Origin: Sphingobacteriales bacterium 44-61
GTDB lineage: Bacteria; Bacteroidota; Bacteroidia; Chitinophagales; Chitinophagaceae
Direction: 5' to 3'
DNA length: 64,000 nt
Assembly (NCBI GenBank): GCA_001898405.1
Contig: MKTW01000011.1
Location: forward strand, 68,801 to 132,800
Below are positions 18,878-27,696 of this stretch, piece after piece. The stretch's first letter is position 1, and every line of letters begins with the position of its first letter. The notes under the pieces were generated by a model. That model did no database searches. It saw only the letters and a list, made by a program, of their open reading frames with translations, and was not told where the DNA came from. The position numbers were made by a program, and so were the translations under genes.

Positions 18878-19522
18878 TTATTCAATAATAAAAGGCAGTT
18901 TTACAGAAGCATATTTGGGCTTATCAAGTTGGACTTTCAGCCTTTTGAATGTTTCGAAAGGCCCTTTGGTGGCAAACATATTTACTAACCATGCGGGGAT
19001 AGACCCGCCGGGATCAGTTTCCAGTGTGTATTCCAGCCTTATGCGGTTAGTGCCTTTAGGAGTGATCACCCATTTTCCCGACGATTTATGCACCCGTACG
19101 ATCCCTTTTTTCTCCGGCAGATAATCAGGCTCAACCGGTCCATTGATAGTAACCACTTTGGTTGTTGGGTCCTGTGTGGCGATCAGGTGTGCAATAAAAT
19201 CCCGGTTGCTGAGCGGCCAGGGAAGTTTTACCTCAGAGTAATAATACAGTTCAGAAGGAGAGACCTGTTTTAGCAGTACGCTTGATTTGGTGCTGTATAC
19301 CCATTCCGTGCCAGCATTTGCATCCAGCACCACGGCTGTGAGTTTGGTAAGGGTAGTATTCAGTTCACAATCTACTTTAATAGCTTTGAAATCAGAATTG
19401 GCCGGTGTTTTTGTGTAAACGGCAATATTCTCTTTATTCAGTTTGAGTGTCCAGTCTTTCTGTGCCTCAGCCTGCAGAAATATGATCAACAGGGAAAGGC
19501 CAGACAATAAGTGCTTGATCAT
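18878..19522 (-). CDS. Exported START-domain protein
   Basis: 214-residue protein with a signal peptide (1-21, QAEAQ) and a START-like helix-grip fold that usually binds a lipid or other hydrophobic ligand. Readable features include WTLKLNKENIAVYTKTPANS, VLDANAGTEWVYSTKSS, SELYYYSEVKLPWPLSNRDF and the C-terminal helix IPAWLVNMFATKGPFETFKR, which matches the lid helix of START proteins. The ATG at 19522 was chosen because it begins the signal peptide; a further upstream ATG-like start would add a charged 22-residue leader. It shares its strand with the BamA-type gene 102 bases downstream and is divergent from the S41 peptidase gene. Confidence 0.85.
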   Translation of the reverse strand: MIKHLLSGLSLLIIFLQAEAQKDWTLKLNKENIAVYTKTPANSDFKAIKVDCELNTTLTKLTAVVLDANAGTEWVYSTKSSVLLKQVSPSELYYYSEVKLPWPLSNRDFIAHLIATQDPTTKVVTINGPVEPDYLPEKKGIVRVHKSSGKWVITPKGTNRIRLEYTLETDPGGSIPAWLVNMFATKGPFETFKRLKVQLDKPKYASVKLPFIIE

Positions 19523-19608
19523 CGGTTTTATTTTGATCCGGTCTGTATACGAATTTACAATTAACAAATGAGGGCGGCCGGAGTTCACTTTTTTTATTAG
19601 TTTGCTTT

Positions 19609-21063
19609 ATGATCACCCGTACATTGCTTCTTACCACCGTACTAATTTTTTTTATCAGGGGGGCCATTTTTTCCCAGGACAAAAAGGAATTGATCGGCGA
19701 TTTCGATGTTTACCGGTCCATCCTGGAAAAAGTTCATGCCGGTTTATATAAATATCATTCAAAAGCCCAGGTAGACAGCGTGTTTACTGTTCATCGCAGG
19801 AATATCAATGAGAAAACGACCCTGGTCGATTTTTACAAACAGGTTTCTGCCGTGCTGGTTTATATCGGCAGCCTTCATGATGAAATATCCCTTCCTGAAG
19901 CCGAAAAAAAGAAGCTCGCAATGGAAGCAGCTTTCTTTCCTTATCCTGTGAGGTTGGTAGATGGAAAGTTGTTGATCAATGCAAGCGAGGGGAGTATACC
20001 TGCCGGAGCAGAGCTTTTATCGATCAATGGGAAAAAAGTGACACATATGTTACCTGATTTGTATAAATATTATACAACAGACGGTTTTAATATTACGGGA
20101 AAGGCTGAAGGGTTTAAGACCCGTTTTCCCTGGTATTATCGCCTTGAATATGGCCCAGCAGCCTCCTTTAAGATCGATTACCAGGTTTACAATGACAAGC
20201 AAGTCAGACAGGCAGTATTAAAACCTGTTACCTGGAATGAATATGCTGCTGCATATCAAAGACGGTATTCTCTTGTATTGGACACTGCAACCGGCGATAA
20301 TTATTCTTTCCAACTGATCGATAGTCTCAATGCCGGCATTCTTACAGTGCCCAGCTTTTCATTAGGTAATGGTTCGTCAAAGAAGCATGCGGCCTATAAA
20401 AAGTTTTTGCAGGAAAGTTTTACTGTTCTGAAAGAAAAAAATATCCGGCATCTTATTGTTGATATCCGTGAAAACGGCGGTGGTTCAGACCCTAATGATC
20501 TGCTCACATTTTCTTACCTGGCGCAGAAGCCGTTTAAAGAAAATGCAAAAGCATTTACCCTGTTTCAGGAGCTTCCTTATAAGGAGTATTCAGAAGAAGA
20601 TACTGCCGATATACGCGACCTGGAAGAGAACTTTCATGATGAGCATGACCAGCTCTCGAATGGCCGGTATTACCAGAATCCCTCTTATAACCCTTACTGG
20701 CAGCCAGATTCCCTGGCTTTTAAAGGGAAGATCTATTTGCTGATAAGCCCGGCCGTTGCTTCTGCTGCTTCTTTATTTGCTTCACTGGTAAAAAGCGAAG
20801 GCTATGCTGTTGTTATTGGTGAAGAATCGATGGGAGGATATTATGGGCATACAGGGCATAACCCGGTCGCCTACCGCCTTCCTCATTCAGGTTTTTCGTT
20901 TACTGTTTCCACGGTTGACCTGGTACAATTCGTTATTCCTAAAAATGATATTCCTTTTGGCCGCGGGATAATTCCGGATATAGAAGTACATCAATCGCAG
21001 GCAGATTTTATCAGCAACAGGGATGCCGTGATGGAACGGACGGTCCAATTGATCCGTAAATAA
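19609..21063 (+). CDS. S41-family (C-terminal processing type) peptidase, exported
   Basis: 484-residue protein with a signal peptide ending FSQ (about residue 23). The N-terminal half resembles the helical and PDZ-like region of Bacteroidota S41 peptidases (AGAELLSINGKKVTHML). The catalytic half has HLIVDIRENGGGSDPNDLL, the characteristic core strand of the family, then SPAVASAASLFASLVKSEG with the probable nucleophile Ser385 and GEESMGGYYGHTG downstream. Such enzymes act as periplasmic or surface serine proteases. It is divergent from the START gene and convergent with the propeller lipoprotein gene, from which it is separated by 7 bases. Substrate unknown. Confidence 0.88.
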   Translation: MITRTLLLTTVLIFFIRGAIFSQDKKELIGDFDVYRSILEKVHAGLYKYHSKAQVDSVFTVHRRNINEKTTLVDFYKQVSAVLVYIGSLHDEISLPEAEKKKLAMEAAFFPYPVRLVDGKLLINASEGSIPAGAELLSINGKKVTHMLPDLYKYYTTDGFNITGKAEGFKTRFPWYYRLEYGPAASFKIDYQVYNDKQVRQAVLKPVTWNEYAAAYQRRYSLVLDTATGDNYSFQLIDSLNAGILTVPSFSLGNGSSKKHAAYKKFLQESFTVLKEKNIRHLIVDIRENGGGSDPNDLLTFSYLAQKPFKENAKAFTLFQELPYKEYSEEDTADIRDLEENFHDEHDQLSNGRYYQNPSYNPYWQPDSLAFKGKIYLLISPAVASAASLFASLVKSEGYAVVIGEESMGGYYGHTGHNPVAYRLPHSGFSFTVSTVDLVQFVIPKNDIPFGRGIIPDIEVHQSQADFISNRDAVMERTVQLIRK

Positions 21064-21070
21064 TACCAGG

Positions 21071-22054
21071 TTATTCTTTGCTATGATACCTTACCACCCC
21101 GTTATAAAGAGTTCCTAACCATTTGTTGCCCTTGCTGTCAACTGCAATTGTCTGAATGGGTGAATCAGTGTCTGGAATACTAAAACTGGGATGGTCCCGG
21201 CTGCCCAGCATAGATAAGCGGTCTCCGGCTAACCAGATTTTATCGCCTTCGGCAAAAAGAACTTTAACCCCGCCTGCAGCAGAAGAATAAGGAATTTCTT
21301 CCAGTGTATTGCCATTCACATGAACCACTGTTCTTACAGATGTGCCACTCAAAGCCACGACCGGTTTATTATTTTTATCGATAGCAAGAGAATAAGGAAA
21401 ACTGGAAGGGTATCCTGCTGTGGCGAGATTGAAACCGGACCATTGCCCGTTTTCATATTTGCCTATGCGGCCTATAAATGCGAAGAAATTGAACTGACCT
21501 GCCCAGAGCGATCCGTCCCTGTCAACAGCCAAAGAAAGTACGGGGTTATCATTTTCCAGCACTATGTCCCAATGGTTATCGGCGCCGATCTTAATAATAC
21601 TACCTTCTGTACCAATATATGTGATCTTTCTTTGTGCATCGTGTGCGATGCAAAGGATGCCTTTGTGGGTAAGAGGGCTGTTAGCGGTCGTGTACACCTG
21701 CCAGTCATTACCAGTCAGCCTGACCAACCCTTCTGTTGTACCAACCCAAAGGGTGCTGTTGTCTTCCACTGCCAGCGATTGCACATAATCGGAAGGAAGA
21801 GGTGAATTACTACTATTAAAGATCTTCCATTCATCTCCCTGCCACCTGATCAACCCTTTTGAAGTGCCGATCCATTTTACGTCCTGCTTATCGATAGCCA
21901 AAGCATTGATCTGGTCATCTGGAAGTGGTGAGTTATGTGTGTTGAACAAGGTCCATTCAGGAATATCCGTTGCAGGGCCGGGAGTATTGGGTGTTTCTTT
22001 TTTACAGGAAAAAAAGGAAATAAGCAGTAAGACTGCAACAGTAATACGTTTCAT
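21071..22054 (-). CDS. Two-component-regulator-propeller-like lipoprotein
   Basis: 327-residue lipoprotein (lipobox ISFFSC, Cys about 17, then KKETPNTPGP). The mature part is a beta-propeller of the kind found in the sensor region of HTCS regulators: repeated blades such as NALAIDKQDVKWIGTSKGL, SLAVEDNSTLWVGTTEGLVRL and TIAVDSKGNKWLGTLYNGVV. There is no transmembrane helix, kinase or DNA-binding domain, so it is a free-standing propeller, possibly a binding protein. The Asn-Ser-Pro-Leu-Pro pattern before blades 1-3 repeats about every 40-45 residues. Function unknown; it is convergent with the S41 gene and upstream lies a BamA-like gene on the same strand. Confidence 0.8.
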   Translation of the reverse strand: MKRITVAVLLLISFFSCKKETPNTPGPATDIPEWTLFNTHNSPLPDDQINALAIDKQDVKWIGTSKGLIRWQGDEWKIFNSSNSPLPSDYVQSLAVEDNSTLWVGTTEGLVRLTGNDWQVYTTANSPLTHKGILCIAHDAQRKITYIGTEGSIIKIGADNHWDIVLENDNPVLSLAVDRDGSLWAGQFNFFAFIGRIGKYENGQWSGFNLATAGYPSSFPYSLAIDKNNKPVVALSGTSVRTVVHVNGNTLEEIPYSSAAGGVKVLFAEGDKIWLAGDRLSMLGSRDHPSFSIPDTDSPIQTIAVDSKGNKWLGTLYNGVVRYHSKE

Positions 22055-22142
22055 GTAATAATCAGTGAATTGTCAAGGAGGTTTTGATAGCATTGACAAC
22101 CGGAGAGCCAAATACGTGGCAGATGCAGAATGATTTCTTATA

Positions 22143-23357
22143 TCAGAAAGCCTCACTGATATTTACCATTATTGTCTTGTAACCTTTACTGAACCCAAAA
22201 TCAAGTGCAAGATTAGTACCGGAGACTTTGCTGCATTTAATGCGGAGGCCGGCGCCTGCTGCAGGATGCCAGTCTCTGAACAGGCTATTGTTGCCGCTTA
22301 CAGTATTGGTATTGGCAAAAAGAACAAACCCGAACAGTCCGTTTGCTGTAATATCCCGGCGGTATTCGGCTTCAAAATAGATCAGGGTTTTGCCACGGTA
22401 ACGGTTCTGATCAACCCCGCGGGCAGAACGGTTATAAGGGTCCCATCCCGTACTGGGAAGATCAAGATAAGGCGCTCCATTGTTCAGTACTTTCCAAACA
22501 TAAGACCAGAGGGCCAGTGTATTTTGTTGAGATGGTTTGGACGGATTAAGGGAAATGTATTTGCGCACATCCACATAGATTGAATGCCAGGGTTGTGAAT
22601 TGCCTAAAAAACCAGGGTTGATGCGATATGTGAGATTGGCATAAAATCCAGGCAAGGGGTTGATCAGGTTATGACGTGTATCGTATACGGCCTGTAAGCT
22701 AATACCTGAAGTAAGTGAATGGCTATTGGTACCAAAGGGATAACCAGTAAATGTTTTCAGGTCGAGAGAGGAATCATTGCTATGGATATTAAAACGATAG
22801 TCAAGATTATATCCCAGCCCAGCGAAGAAATTGGGATGGATACGCTTAAGTGCCGCCTGGTAGAAGCGGATGTATTTATAGTCTACCAGTATCTTATTAT
22901 CGTTGTTATTCAAACTGCCGATGCCCCAGGTATGCTGGGGATATACAAGAAAGCGCATATCTCCCTGAATATTCCAGGTGTTGCCCGGGAGCCAGATGCT
23001 GGTCCGCAGCGGTAATCCAAAACGCCCCTTAAAATTCCAGTAAGGGGCAAAAGTGGCGCTTGATTTGTAAGTAGTTTGGCGAGGCCCCAGGTACATGCCG
23101 GCGGTAGTGCTGGTCACCAATGCCCTGCCTGTACCGCCCGGTGCATTACTAAAGGGGAGCAGCGAGAAATAGATCTTCTTTTCCCTCTTCTCCTGTATTT
23201 TTTGGGGGCTGATATGAAAGAGGTCTTTGGCTACATCGATCAGGTCTCTCATCCCTGTGGTATCAACCACGGGTTTATTCTGAGGGAGCGTATTCGATGC
23301 CTTCTGGGCATGCAGGGCAACGGATATAAAACATAATGGAATGATCAGTCGTTTCAT
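22143..23357 (-). CDS. Small BamA/TamA-family outer-membrane barrel without POTRA
   Basis: 404-residue exported protein (signal 1-17, ALHAQ). The N-terminal linker contains DVAKDLFHISPQKIQEKREKKI and then FSLLPFSNAPGGTGRALVTS, the start typical of POTRA-less surface-antigen barrels in Bacteroidota. The remaining 330 residues are alternating amphipathic strands with the BamA-like pieces QAVYDTRHNLINPLPGFYAN and FVLFANTNTVSG, ending in KTIMVNISEAF. Without POTRA domains it is unlikely to act as the BAM core and could be a channel or a secretion pore. It lies 88 bases upstream of the propeller lipoprotein on the same strand, so the two may be cotranscribed. Confidence 0.82.
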   Translation of the reverse strand: MKRLIIPLCFISVALHAQKASNTLPQNKPVVDTTGMRDLIDVAKDLFHISPQKIQEKREKKIYFSLLPFSNAPGGTGRALVTSTTAGMYLGPRQTTYKSSATFAPYWNFKGRFGLPLRTSIWLPGNTWNIQGDMRFLVYPQHTWGIGSLNNNDNKILVDYKYIRFYQAALKRIHPNFFAGLGYNLDYRFNIHSNDSSLDLKTFTGYPFGTNSHSLTSGISLQAVYDTRHNLINPLPGFYANLTYRINPGFLGNSQPWHSIYVDVRKYISLNPSKPSQQNTLALWSYVWKVLNNGAPYLDLPSTGWDPYNRSARGVDQNRYRGKTLIYFEAEYRRDITANGLFGFVLFANTNTVSGNNSLFRDWHPAAGAGLRIKCSKVSGTNLALDFGFSKGYKTIMVNISEAF

Positions 23358-23538
23358 CCTCAGGGCTAAGATTTGATAATGGCTTTACTGTTGCTGTAAG
23401 GCAAAAAAGGGGCCATGTATGGCACTAAGATAACCCGGATTTCTTTTATGGATCTGATGCATTGAAATTCAAGGGGAGATAAGTATATTTAATTACAAAC
23501 CACCGGACCAATGTAAAACTATACCAACGATTCGCCTG

Positions 23539-23985
23539 ATGAAAAAGAACAAACTGCTATTAGGTATTACCGGTGCGCTTATCATGATTGTTTGTACTTC
23601 CTTTCTTGCCTTTTATGCAGTAAGGGATTATTACCTTTCAAAGAATGGCAAAAGGGTGGAAGGAAAGGTAATTGATAACGCAAGCGTGTGTAAACGCTGG
23701 GACAAATATGTGAGTGTGGAGTATGGCGGTGAATTACATAAAGTATATGTTCATGGCCCCGGATGCCGGTCTGCTGAATTTCCCATCAATGAAATGGTCC
23801 AGCTTCGAAGCAATAAAAGCGGCAGCCTGCTGGTGCTTGAATCCAATCATTATGTTTTCAGGTTATATTTTATGCTGATCCTTTTTATCTTATCTGCTTT
23901 TGTGAATGTCCTCATGTATAATCAATACAGGTTCTGGAAACGTTCGATCCGTGCTTCAGACAACCAGCAGCAGCAATTGGTATAG
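23539..23985 (+). CDS. Hypothetical membrane protein with two TM helices (DUF3592-like)
   Basis: 148 residues. A transmembrane helix (about 8-28) is followed by an extracytoplasmic beta-rich domain of about 80 residues (KRVEGKVIDNASVCKRWDKY ... VHGPGCRSAEFPINEMVQLR) with two cysteines that could form a disulphide, a second helix (about 108-127) and a basic, Gln-rich cytoplasmic tail. The layout, with a small strand-rich domain between two helices beginning 'VEGKV', resembles DUF3592 proteins, but the match is loose. Divergent from the BamA-like gene across 181 bases. Function unknown. Confidence 0.6.
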   Translation: MKKNKLLLGITGALIMIVCTSFLAFYAVRDYYLSKNGKRVEGKVIDNASVCKRWDKYVSVEYGGELHKVYVHGPGCRSAEFPINEMVQLRSNKSGSLLVLESNHYVFRLYFMLILFILSAFVNVLMYNQYRFWKRSIRASDNQQQQLV

Positions 23986-24123
23986 ATTTGGCGACGATTA
24001 ATTGTGAAAGAAAAATCAACCCAACATATTTATTTCAACTGGGCAAGGGATGAACAGTGAGAGCTGCCCTGGTGAGTGGAAAGCATATAGCAGGGAAGAT
24101 CCTGAAAGAGAAATGATATTTCT

Positions 24124-24906
24124 ATGAAATTTTTTATCACCTGGATATTATCCATTGGGTTATGCTTTGCAGCAATTGCCCAACCTCCCCGGCTCACGGG
24201 AAAGGAAAAAATGGTTTCCTGTATACTGGGAGAAAAGAAGGTCCTTATAAGAATAATCCGGTTTGGGACTAATTCGCATACAGTGCTCATCAATCTTCAT
24301 CATAATGAAAACACTTCCCTCCAGGCGGCCAGAAGAGTATTGGAAAGAAGGGGAGGCTTACTGATCAATATAGAGAACGATAATGAGCGGTTTATCAGTT
24401 TTCGTCAGAATGGCCGGATTTTCCGGTTCGATCCCAATCGTATTTTCACCGATGTGGGTATAAAGCAGGACCTTGAAAAACAAAATGACCGCAGCACGCT
24501 GAGTGCTGTAAAGACAATAAAAAGATTTGCGCGGTTTATCCGCTTAAAGATCCCTTCATCTGCTACCACCATCATTGCATTGCATAATAATGATGATGGC
24601 AATTTATCTGTCGCCAGTTATTTGCCGGGGAAGGAATACGGCCGGGAAGCAGCTTTGGTGCACCGGGGAGCAGGGCATGATCCGGATAATTTCTTTTTTA
24701 CTACCGATGCCAGACTTTACAGAAGCTTAAGCCGTGAAGGATATAATGTGGTATTGCAACATAACGGGCAGGCAACCGATGATGGGTCACTGAGTGTATA
24801 TTATGGCCGGAAGAAAAAAAGCTACGTGAATGTGGAAGCTGAAACAGGCCAGCTGGAAAAGCAGGTAGAAATGCTTGACGTATTGATTTCACTAATTGGC
24901 AAATAG
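24124..24906 (+). CDS. Hypothetical exported protein with hydrolase-like His/Glu motifs
   Basis: 260 residues with signal peptide 1-19 (AAIAQ). I do not recognise the family with certainty. It carries LINLHHNENTS (His59, Glu62), a later strand TIIALHNNDDGNLS (His154) and VNVEAETGQLEKQ (Glu238/Glu240). The order HxxE, His, Glu is what zinc peptidases of the M14 type and Amidase_3 use, and 'IALHNND' followed by 'NVEAETG' resembles the SLHaN and lvEtGF signatures of amidases. Central segments such as RIFTDVGIKQDLEKQND fit neither family well. A cell-wall or peptide hydrolase is possible but unproven. It stands alone between two other short plus-strand genes. Confidence 0.6.
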   Translation: MKFFITWILSIGLCFAAIAQPPRLTGKEKMVSCILGEKKVLIRIIRFGTNSHTVLINLHHNENTSLQAARRVLERRGGLLINIENDNERFISFRQNGRIFRFDPNRIFTDVGIKQDLEKQNDRSTLSAVKTIKRFARFIRLKIPSSATTIIALHNNDDGNLSVASYLPGKEYGREAALVHRGAGHDPDNFFFTTDARLYRSLSREGYNVVLQHNGQATDDGSLSVYYGRKKKSYVNVEAETGQLEKQVEMLDVLISLIGK

Positions 24907-24962
24907 AAAGATGAACGATAATGAAATGTCGCAAATCGCCTCCAGGAAGTCGTTCTCACACA

Positions 24963-24993
24963 TTGTCCTTTCCTGTAACGCTACTTATGTTTG
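24963..24993 (+). promoter_or_regulatory. Promoter of the AHSA1-like gene
   Basis: TTG at 24963-24965 and TATGTTTG at 24986-24993 (exact TAnnTTTG) lie 20 bases apart, which matches the Bacteroidota -33/-7 promoter. Transcription would begin near 25000, about 28 bases before the start codon at 25028. Confidence 0.65.
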
Positions 24994-25027
24994 CATTGTC
25001 AAATAACAAAAAAATAAAAACAAGGGT

Positions 25028-25453
25028 ATGGAAACAGCAACTAAAAACCGGATCACCGTAGAAACAATCGTAAAAGCGCCAGTTGACAAAGTATGGAAAT
25101 CCTGGAATGAGCCGGAGCATATCATGAACTGGTGTCATGCTTCAGACGACTGGCACGCGCCTGCCTCCACGAATGATATCCGCACAGGCGGTACTTTTTC
25201 TACAACAATGGCTGCCAAAGATGGAAGCTATAGCTTCGATTTTGGCGGGGTGTATGACAATGTGAAAGAGCATGAACTGATCCAGTATACAATGGGAGAT
25301 GGCCGCAAAGTGGAAGTTATCTTCACCCGTGAAGGGAATGATACAAAGGTTGTGGAGACATTTGAGGCGGAGAGTACAAATCCATTGGAGATGCAGAGAA
25401 GCGGATGGCAGGCTATCCTGGATAATTTTAAAAAGTATACAGAGTCCTTATAA
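25028..25453 (+). CDS. AHSA1/SRPBCC-family protein
   Basis: 141-residue cytoplasmic protein with the AHSA1-type START-like fold (Hsp90-ATPase-activator homology domain). The family pattern is clear: ITVETIVKAPVDKVWKSWNE at the first strand and helix, MNWCHASDDWHAP, GGTFSTTMAAKDGSYSFDFGG and the C-terminal long helix EMQRSGWQAILDNFKKY. Bacterial members are small ligand-binding proteins of mostly unknown use and are not shown to act on Hsp90. It has its own promoter and no operon partner. Confidence 0.9.
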   Translation: METATKNRITVETIVKAPVDKVWKSWNEPEHIMNWCHASDDWHAPASTNDIRTGGTFSTTMAAKDGSYSFDFGGVYDNVKEHELIQYTMGDGRKVEVIFTREGNDTKVVETFEAESTNPLEMQRSGWQAILDNFKKYTESL

Positions 25454-25533
25454 TCTATCAAAGGGGCAGTTATTTTTTGCGTAGCATGCGCACATTGTTT
25501 TACTAACTTCGCGCCAGTTGTTAACCGGTCGTT

Positions 25534-26265
25534 ATGAAACAATGTGCGTTTTTTATTTTCTGGATAGTGTTAAGCGGTAAAGTAATTGCCCAATTCAATG
25601 ACAGCATTCATCACCAGTTGAAATATGCGGCTACAGGCGTGTTCAATAATACGAATGATGGCCGTTCATATGTGCTGAATAATGCAGTGTCATTTACAGT
25701 CAGTAAGAAAAAAATAACCCTGAACAGCAGCAATGCCTGGATATACGGCAAGCAGGGATCTAATCTCACCAATAATGATTTTTCTTCCGGCCTGAATTTT
25801 GATCTGCTGAAAAACATGCAACGCCTCTATTACTGGGGGCTGGCCACCTTTACAACCAGTTACTCTTTAAAGATCAATCATCAGTTCCAGGCTGGCGCAG
25901 GCATTGGGTATAATATTTTCAACCGGAAAGACCTGGAGCTGGTAGTCAGCGATGGGATATTATATGAAACGAACGACCTGCAATTGACTCCGCAAACGAG
26001 GGATGAATACCAGACATTCAGGAATTCGTTGCGGGTCAAATACCGTTGGGAAATAAAAGACCTGCTGGTATTTGACGGTTCGCATTTCTGGCAACCCTCT
26101 TTATCAGGATTTGATGATTATATTATCCGTTCTTCCAGCAGTTTAACGCTCAAATTGAGAAAATGGCTGGGTATTACAACGGCCGTTAACTACAACAAGC
26201 TTTCCCGTACGCGCAGGGAAAACCTGCTGATCAATTTCGGGCTTACAGCCGAGACATATTTTTAA
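25534..26265 (+). CDS. DUF481-type outer-membrane protein
   Basis: 243 residues with a signal peptide (1-19, KVIAQ). The rest is a run of amphipathic beta strands: LKYAATGVFNNTNDGRSYVL, NNAVSFTVSKKKITLNSSNA, YYWGLATFTTSYSLKINHQF and the closing KWLGITTAVNYNKLSRTRRE, as in DUF481 barrels, which sit in the outer membrane. Length and spacing fit the family (about 230-260 residues). TAACTTCG at 25504-25511 is a near match to the -7 promoter element. Convergent with the nucleosidase gene, with 7 bases between the stops. Confidence 0.8.
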   Translation: MKQCAFFIFWIVLSGKVIAQFNDSIHHQLKYAATGVFNNTNDGRSYVLNNAVSFTVSKKKITLNSSNAWIYGKQGSNLTNNDFSSGLNFDLLKNMQRLYYWGLATFTTSYSLKINHQFQAGAGIGYNIFNRKDLELVVSDGILYETNDLQLTPQTRDEYQTFRNSLRVKYRWEIKDLLVFDGSHFWQPSLSGFDDYIIRSSSSLTLKLRKWLGITTAVNYNKLSRTRRENLLINFGLTAETYF

Positions 26266-26272
26266 TCAATGG

Positions 26273-26902
26273 TCAGGAGATGGAACTGATAGCTTCTTTC
26301 AGAGCCAGCGCAGCGTGTTGCACGGCTACCTGCCAGTGTTCCGCAGCTTTTCCGTCAGCCCCATCAGAAATATATTTTAAGCAAAGAAAGGGGATCTGTT
26401 CCTGTTTTGCTATCCAGGCCAGGGTATAGGCTTCCATATCTATTACATCATATTCGGTAACGCGGTGATCAACCTCAAAGCTGTCTCCGCTGCCGCAGAT
26501 GCCTTGTGGCAGGCTGTGCAGATGATATCCATAATTGAAAACAACCGGTTCAGTTGAAAAAGGAGTTTGATATTTTTCAAATCCAAGTGCCGTTACATCC
26601 ATATCGCGCTGAATAAACCGGGTGCAGCAGATCACTTCACCGCGGGGAAAAGTGTTACTGCCGGCTGAGCCGAGATTGATGATCAGGTTGGGCCTTTTCT
26701 GGTGAATGCGTTTTATAAGGGTGAAAGCTGAATGCAATTTGCCAACGCCGGTAAAGAGAGTGTCTACATCAGAAAATTCGGAGGCGGCTTCAGTTTGAAG
26801 TGCGAAAACATAAAGAGGGTCCTGTTGGAGTAACGCAGTGGGAAATAAAGTAGGCTGGTTCAAATTTATTTTTCCGCAAGATACTGTTTGGCCGGAAATC
26901 AT
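26273..26902 (-). CDS. Nucleosidase of the phosphorylase superfamily (MTAN-like)
   Basis: 209-residue cytoplasmic enzyme with the purine-nucleoside phosphorylase/MTA-SAH nucleosidase fold. Markers: TLFTGVGKLHSAFTLI (substrate-binding glycine turn), LIINLGSAGS, VIDMEAYTLAWIAKQ with the Met-Glu pair that holds the ribose in MTA/SAH nucleosidases, and LKYISDGADG with the catalytic Asp. It most likely splits the N-glycosidic bond of methylthioadenosine, S-adenosylhomocysteine or a related nucleoside. The ATG at 26902 is two codons inside a possible TTG start and is preferred. The N-terminus is shorter than a classical mtnN protein, so the substrate is uncertain. Confidence 0.82.
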   Translation of the reverse strand: MISGQTVSCGKINLNQPTLFPTALLQQDPLYVFALQTEAASEFSDVDTLFTGVGKLHSAFTLIKRIHQKRPNLIINLGSAGSNTFPRGEVICCTRFIQRDMDVTALGFEKYQTPFSTEPVVFNYGYHLHSLPQGICGSGDSFEVDHRVTEYDVIDMEAYTLAWIAKQEQIPFLCLKYISDGADGKAAEHWQVAVQHAALALKEAISSIS

Positions 26903-26933
26903 GGACAAATAGCCGGCAAATTGAAATGGATAG

Positions 26934-26985
26934 TAAGGATGATTGCCATCTTAACAGTCCTTCTTTAAGATGGCAATCATCCTTA
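26934..26985. repeat. Perfect 21-bp inverted repeat (hairpin)
   Basis: Positions 26934-26954 and 26965-26985 are exact reverse complements with a 10-base loop. The hairpin sits between the nucleosidase start and the end of the barrel gene at 27053, both on the minus strand. On that strand it is not followed by a T-run, so it is not a typical Rho-independent terminator. A processing site, a transcript-end stabiliser or a palindromic repeat element are all possible. Confidence 0.75.
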
Positions 26986-27052
26986 TTCATATACGGTATT
27001 ACAATTATTGGATGAAGGGCAGGGTTATTCGGTTTAATCTTCCTGCCTGAGC

Positions 27053-27679
27053 TCAATCACGCATCGGGAAGCCAATACCTAATTTAATCCCTATAGAGTT
27101 CATATTATCGATAGAACCTTTATTGTAAGGAATATAATTATAATAAGCTCCCAGGTTTATTCCTGTATGGGAATCTTTTCCAAAAGGAATGTATATTCCG
27201 GCTTCGGGTCTTGCTGCAAATGCAAACCTGTTGGTGTTATCATTGGTGTACTCGCCAAGGAATTGCCTGTTCAATACCAGTTGCCCGCCTACACCGCCGA
27301 GCACATAAGGCCGTATCAGGCCTGAAGTAGTAAAATCGTACCGGGCTGTGGCGAGGAAAGGAATTTGCTGAACGGAGTTAGAGACAACAGCAGAGATATC
27401 GCTGCCGTCACTCAGTTTGTATACCTGGCGGGGATATTTTTCATAAAAATCCTGGTAACCTGTAGTAAGACCAACAGAAAGTTTAGAGGTTACTCCATAT
27501 AAAAGATTCACATCAACACCCCGGAAAGATGTTTTGGAAACGACATTGTCTTTAAAGCTTCCAACCGGGATAGCTGCAGCATAGCTGGCAGTGAGCCTGA
27601 ACTCTCCCTGTTGGGCGAAACTGCCGGCCGCAATGAACATGACGGTGATGAGCAGTATATATGATTTATAAGATCGCAT
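27053..27679 (-). CDS. Outer-membrane beta-barrel protein (OMP_b-brl type)
   Basis: 208 residues with signal peptide 1-23 (GSFAQ). The mature protein has eight or so amphipathic strands: EFRLTASYAAAIPVGSFKD, LLYGVTSKLSVGLTTGYQDF, LIRPYVLGGVGGQLVL, RPEAGIYIPFGKDSHTGINL and the closing NSIGIKLGIGFPMR. The pattern fits the small barrels of the OMP_b-brl families common in Bacteroidota. No enzymatic residues are apparent. It follows the DUF4136 lipoprotein gene on the same strand with a 17-base gap, so the two are probably cotranscribed and may act together in the envelope. Confidence 0.82.
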   Translation of the reverse strand: MRSYKSYILLITVMFIAAGSFAQQGEFRLTASYAAAIPVGSFKDNVVSKTSFRGVDVNLLYGVTSKLSVGLTTGYQDFYEKYPRQVYKLSDGSDISAVVSNSVQQIPFLATARYDFTTSGLIRPYVLGGVGGQLVLNRQFLGEYTNDNTNRFAFAARPEAGIYIPFGKDSHTGINLGAYYNYIPYNKGSIDNMNSIGIKLGIGFPMRD

Positions 27680-27696
27680 GGCTGATAAGATTTGAA

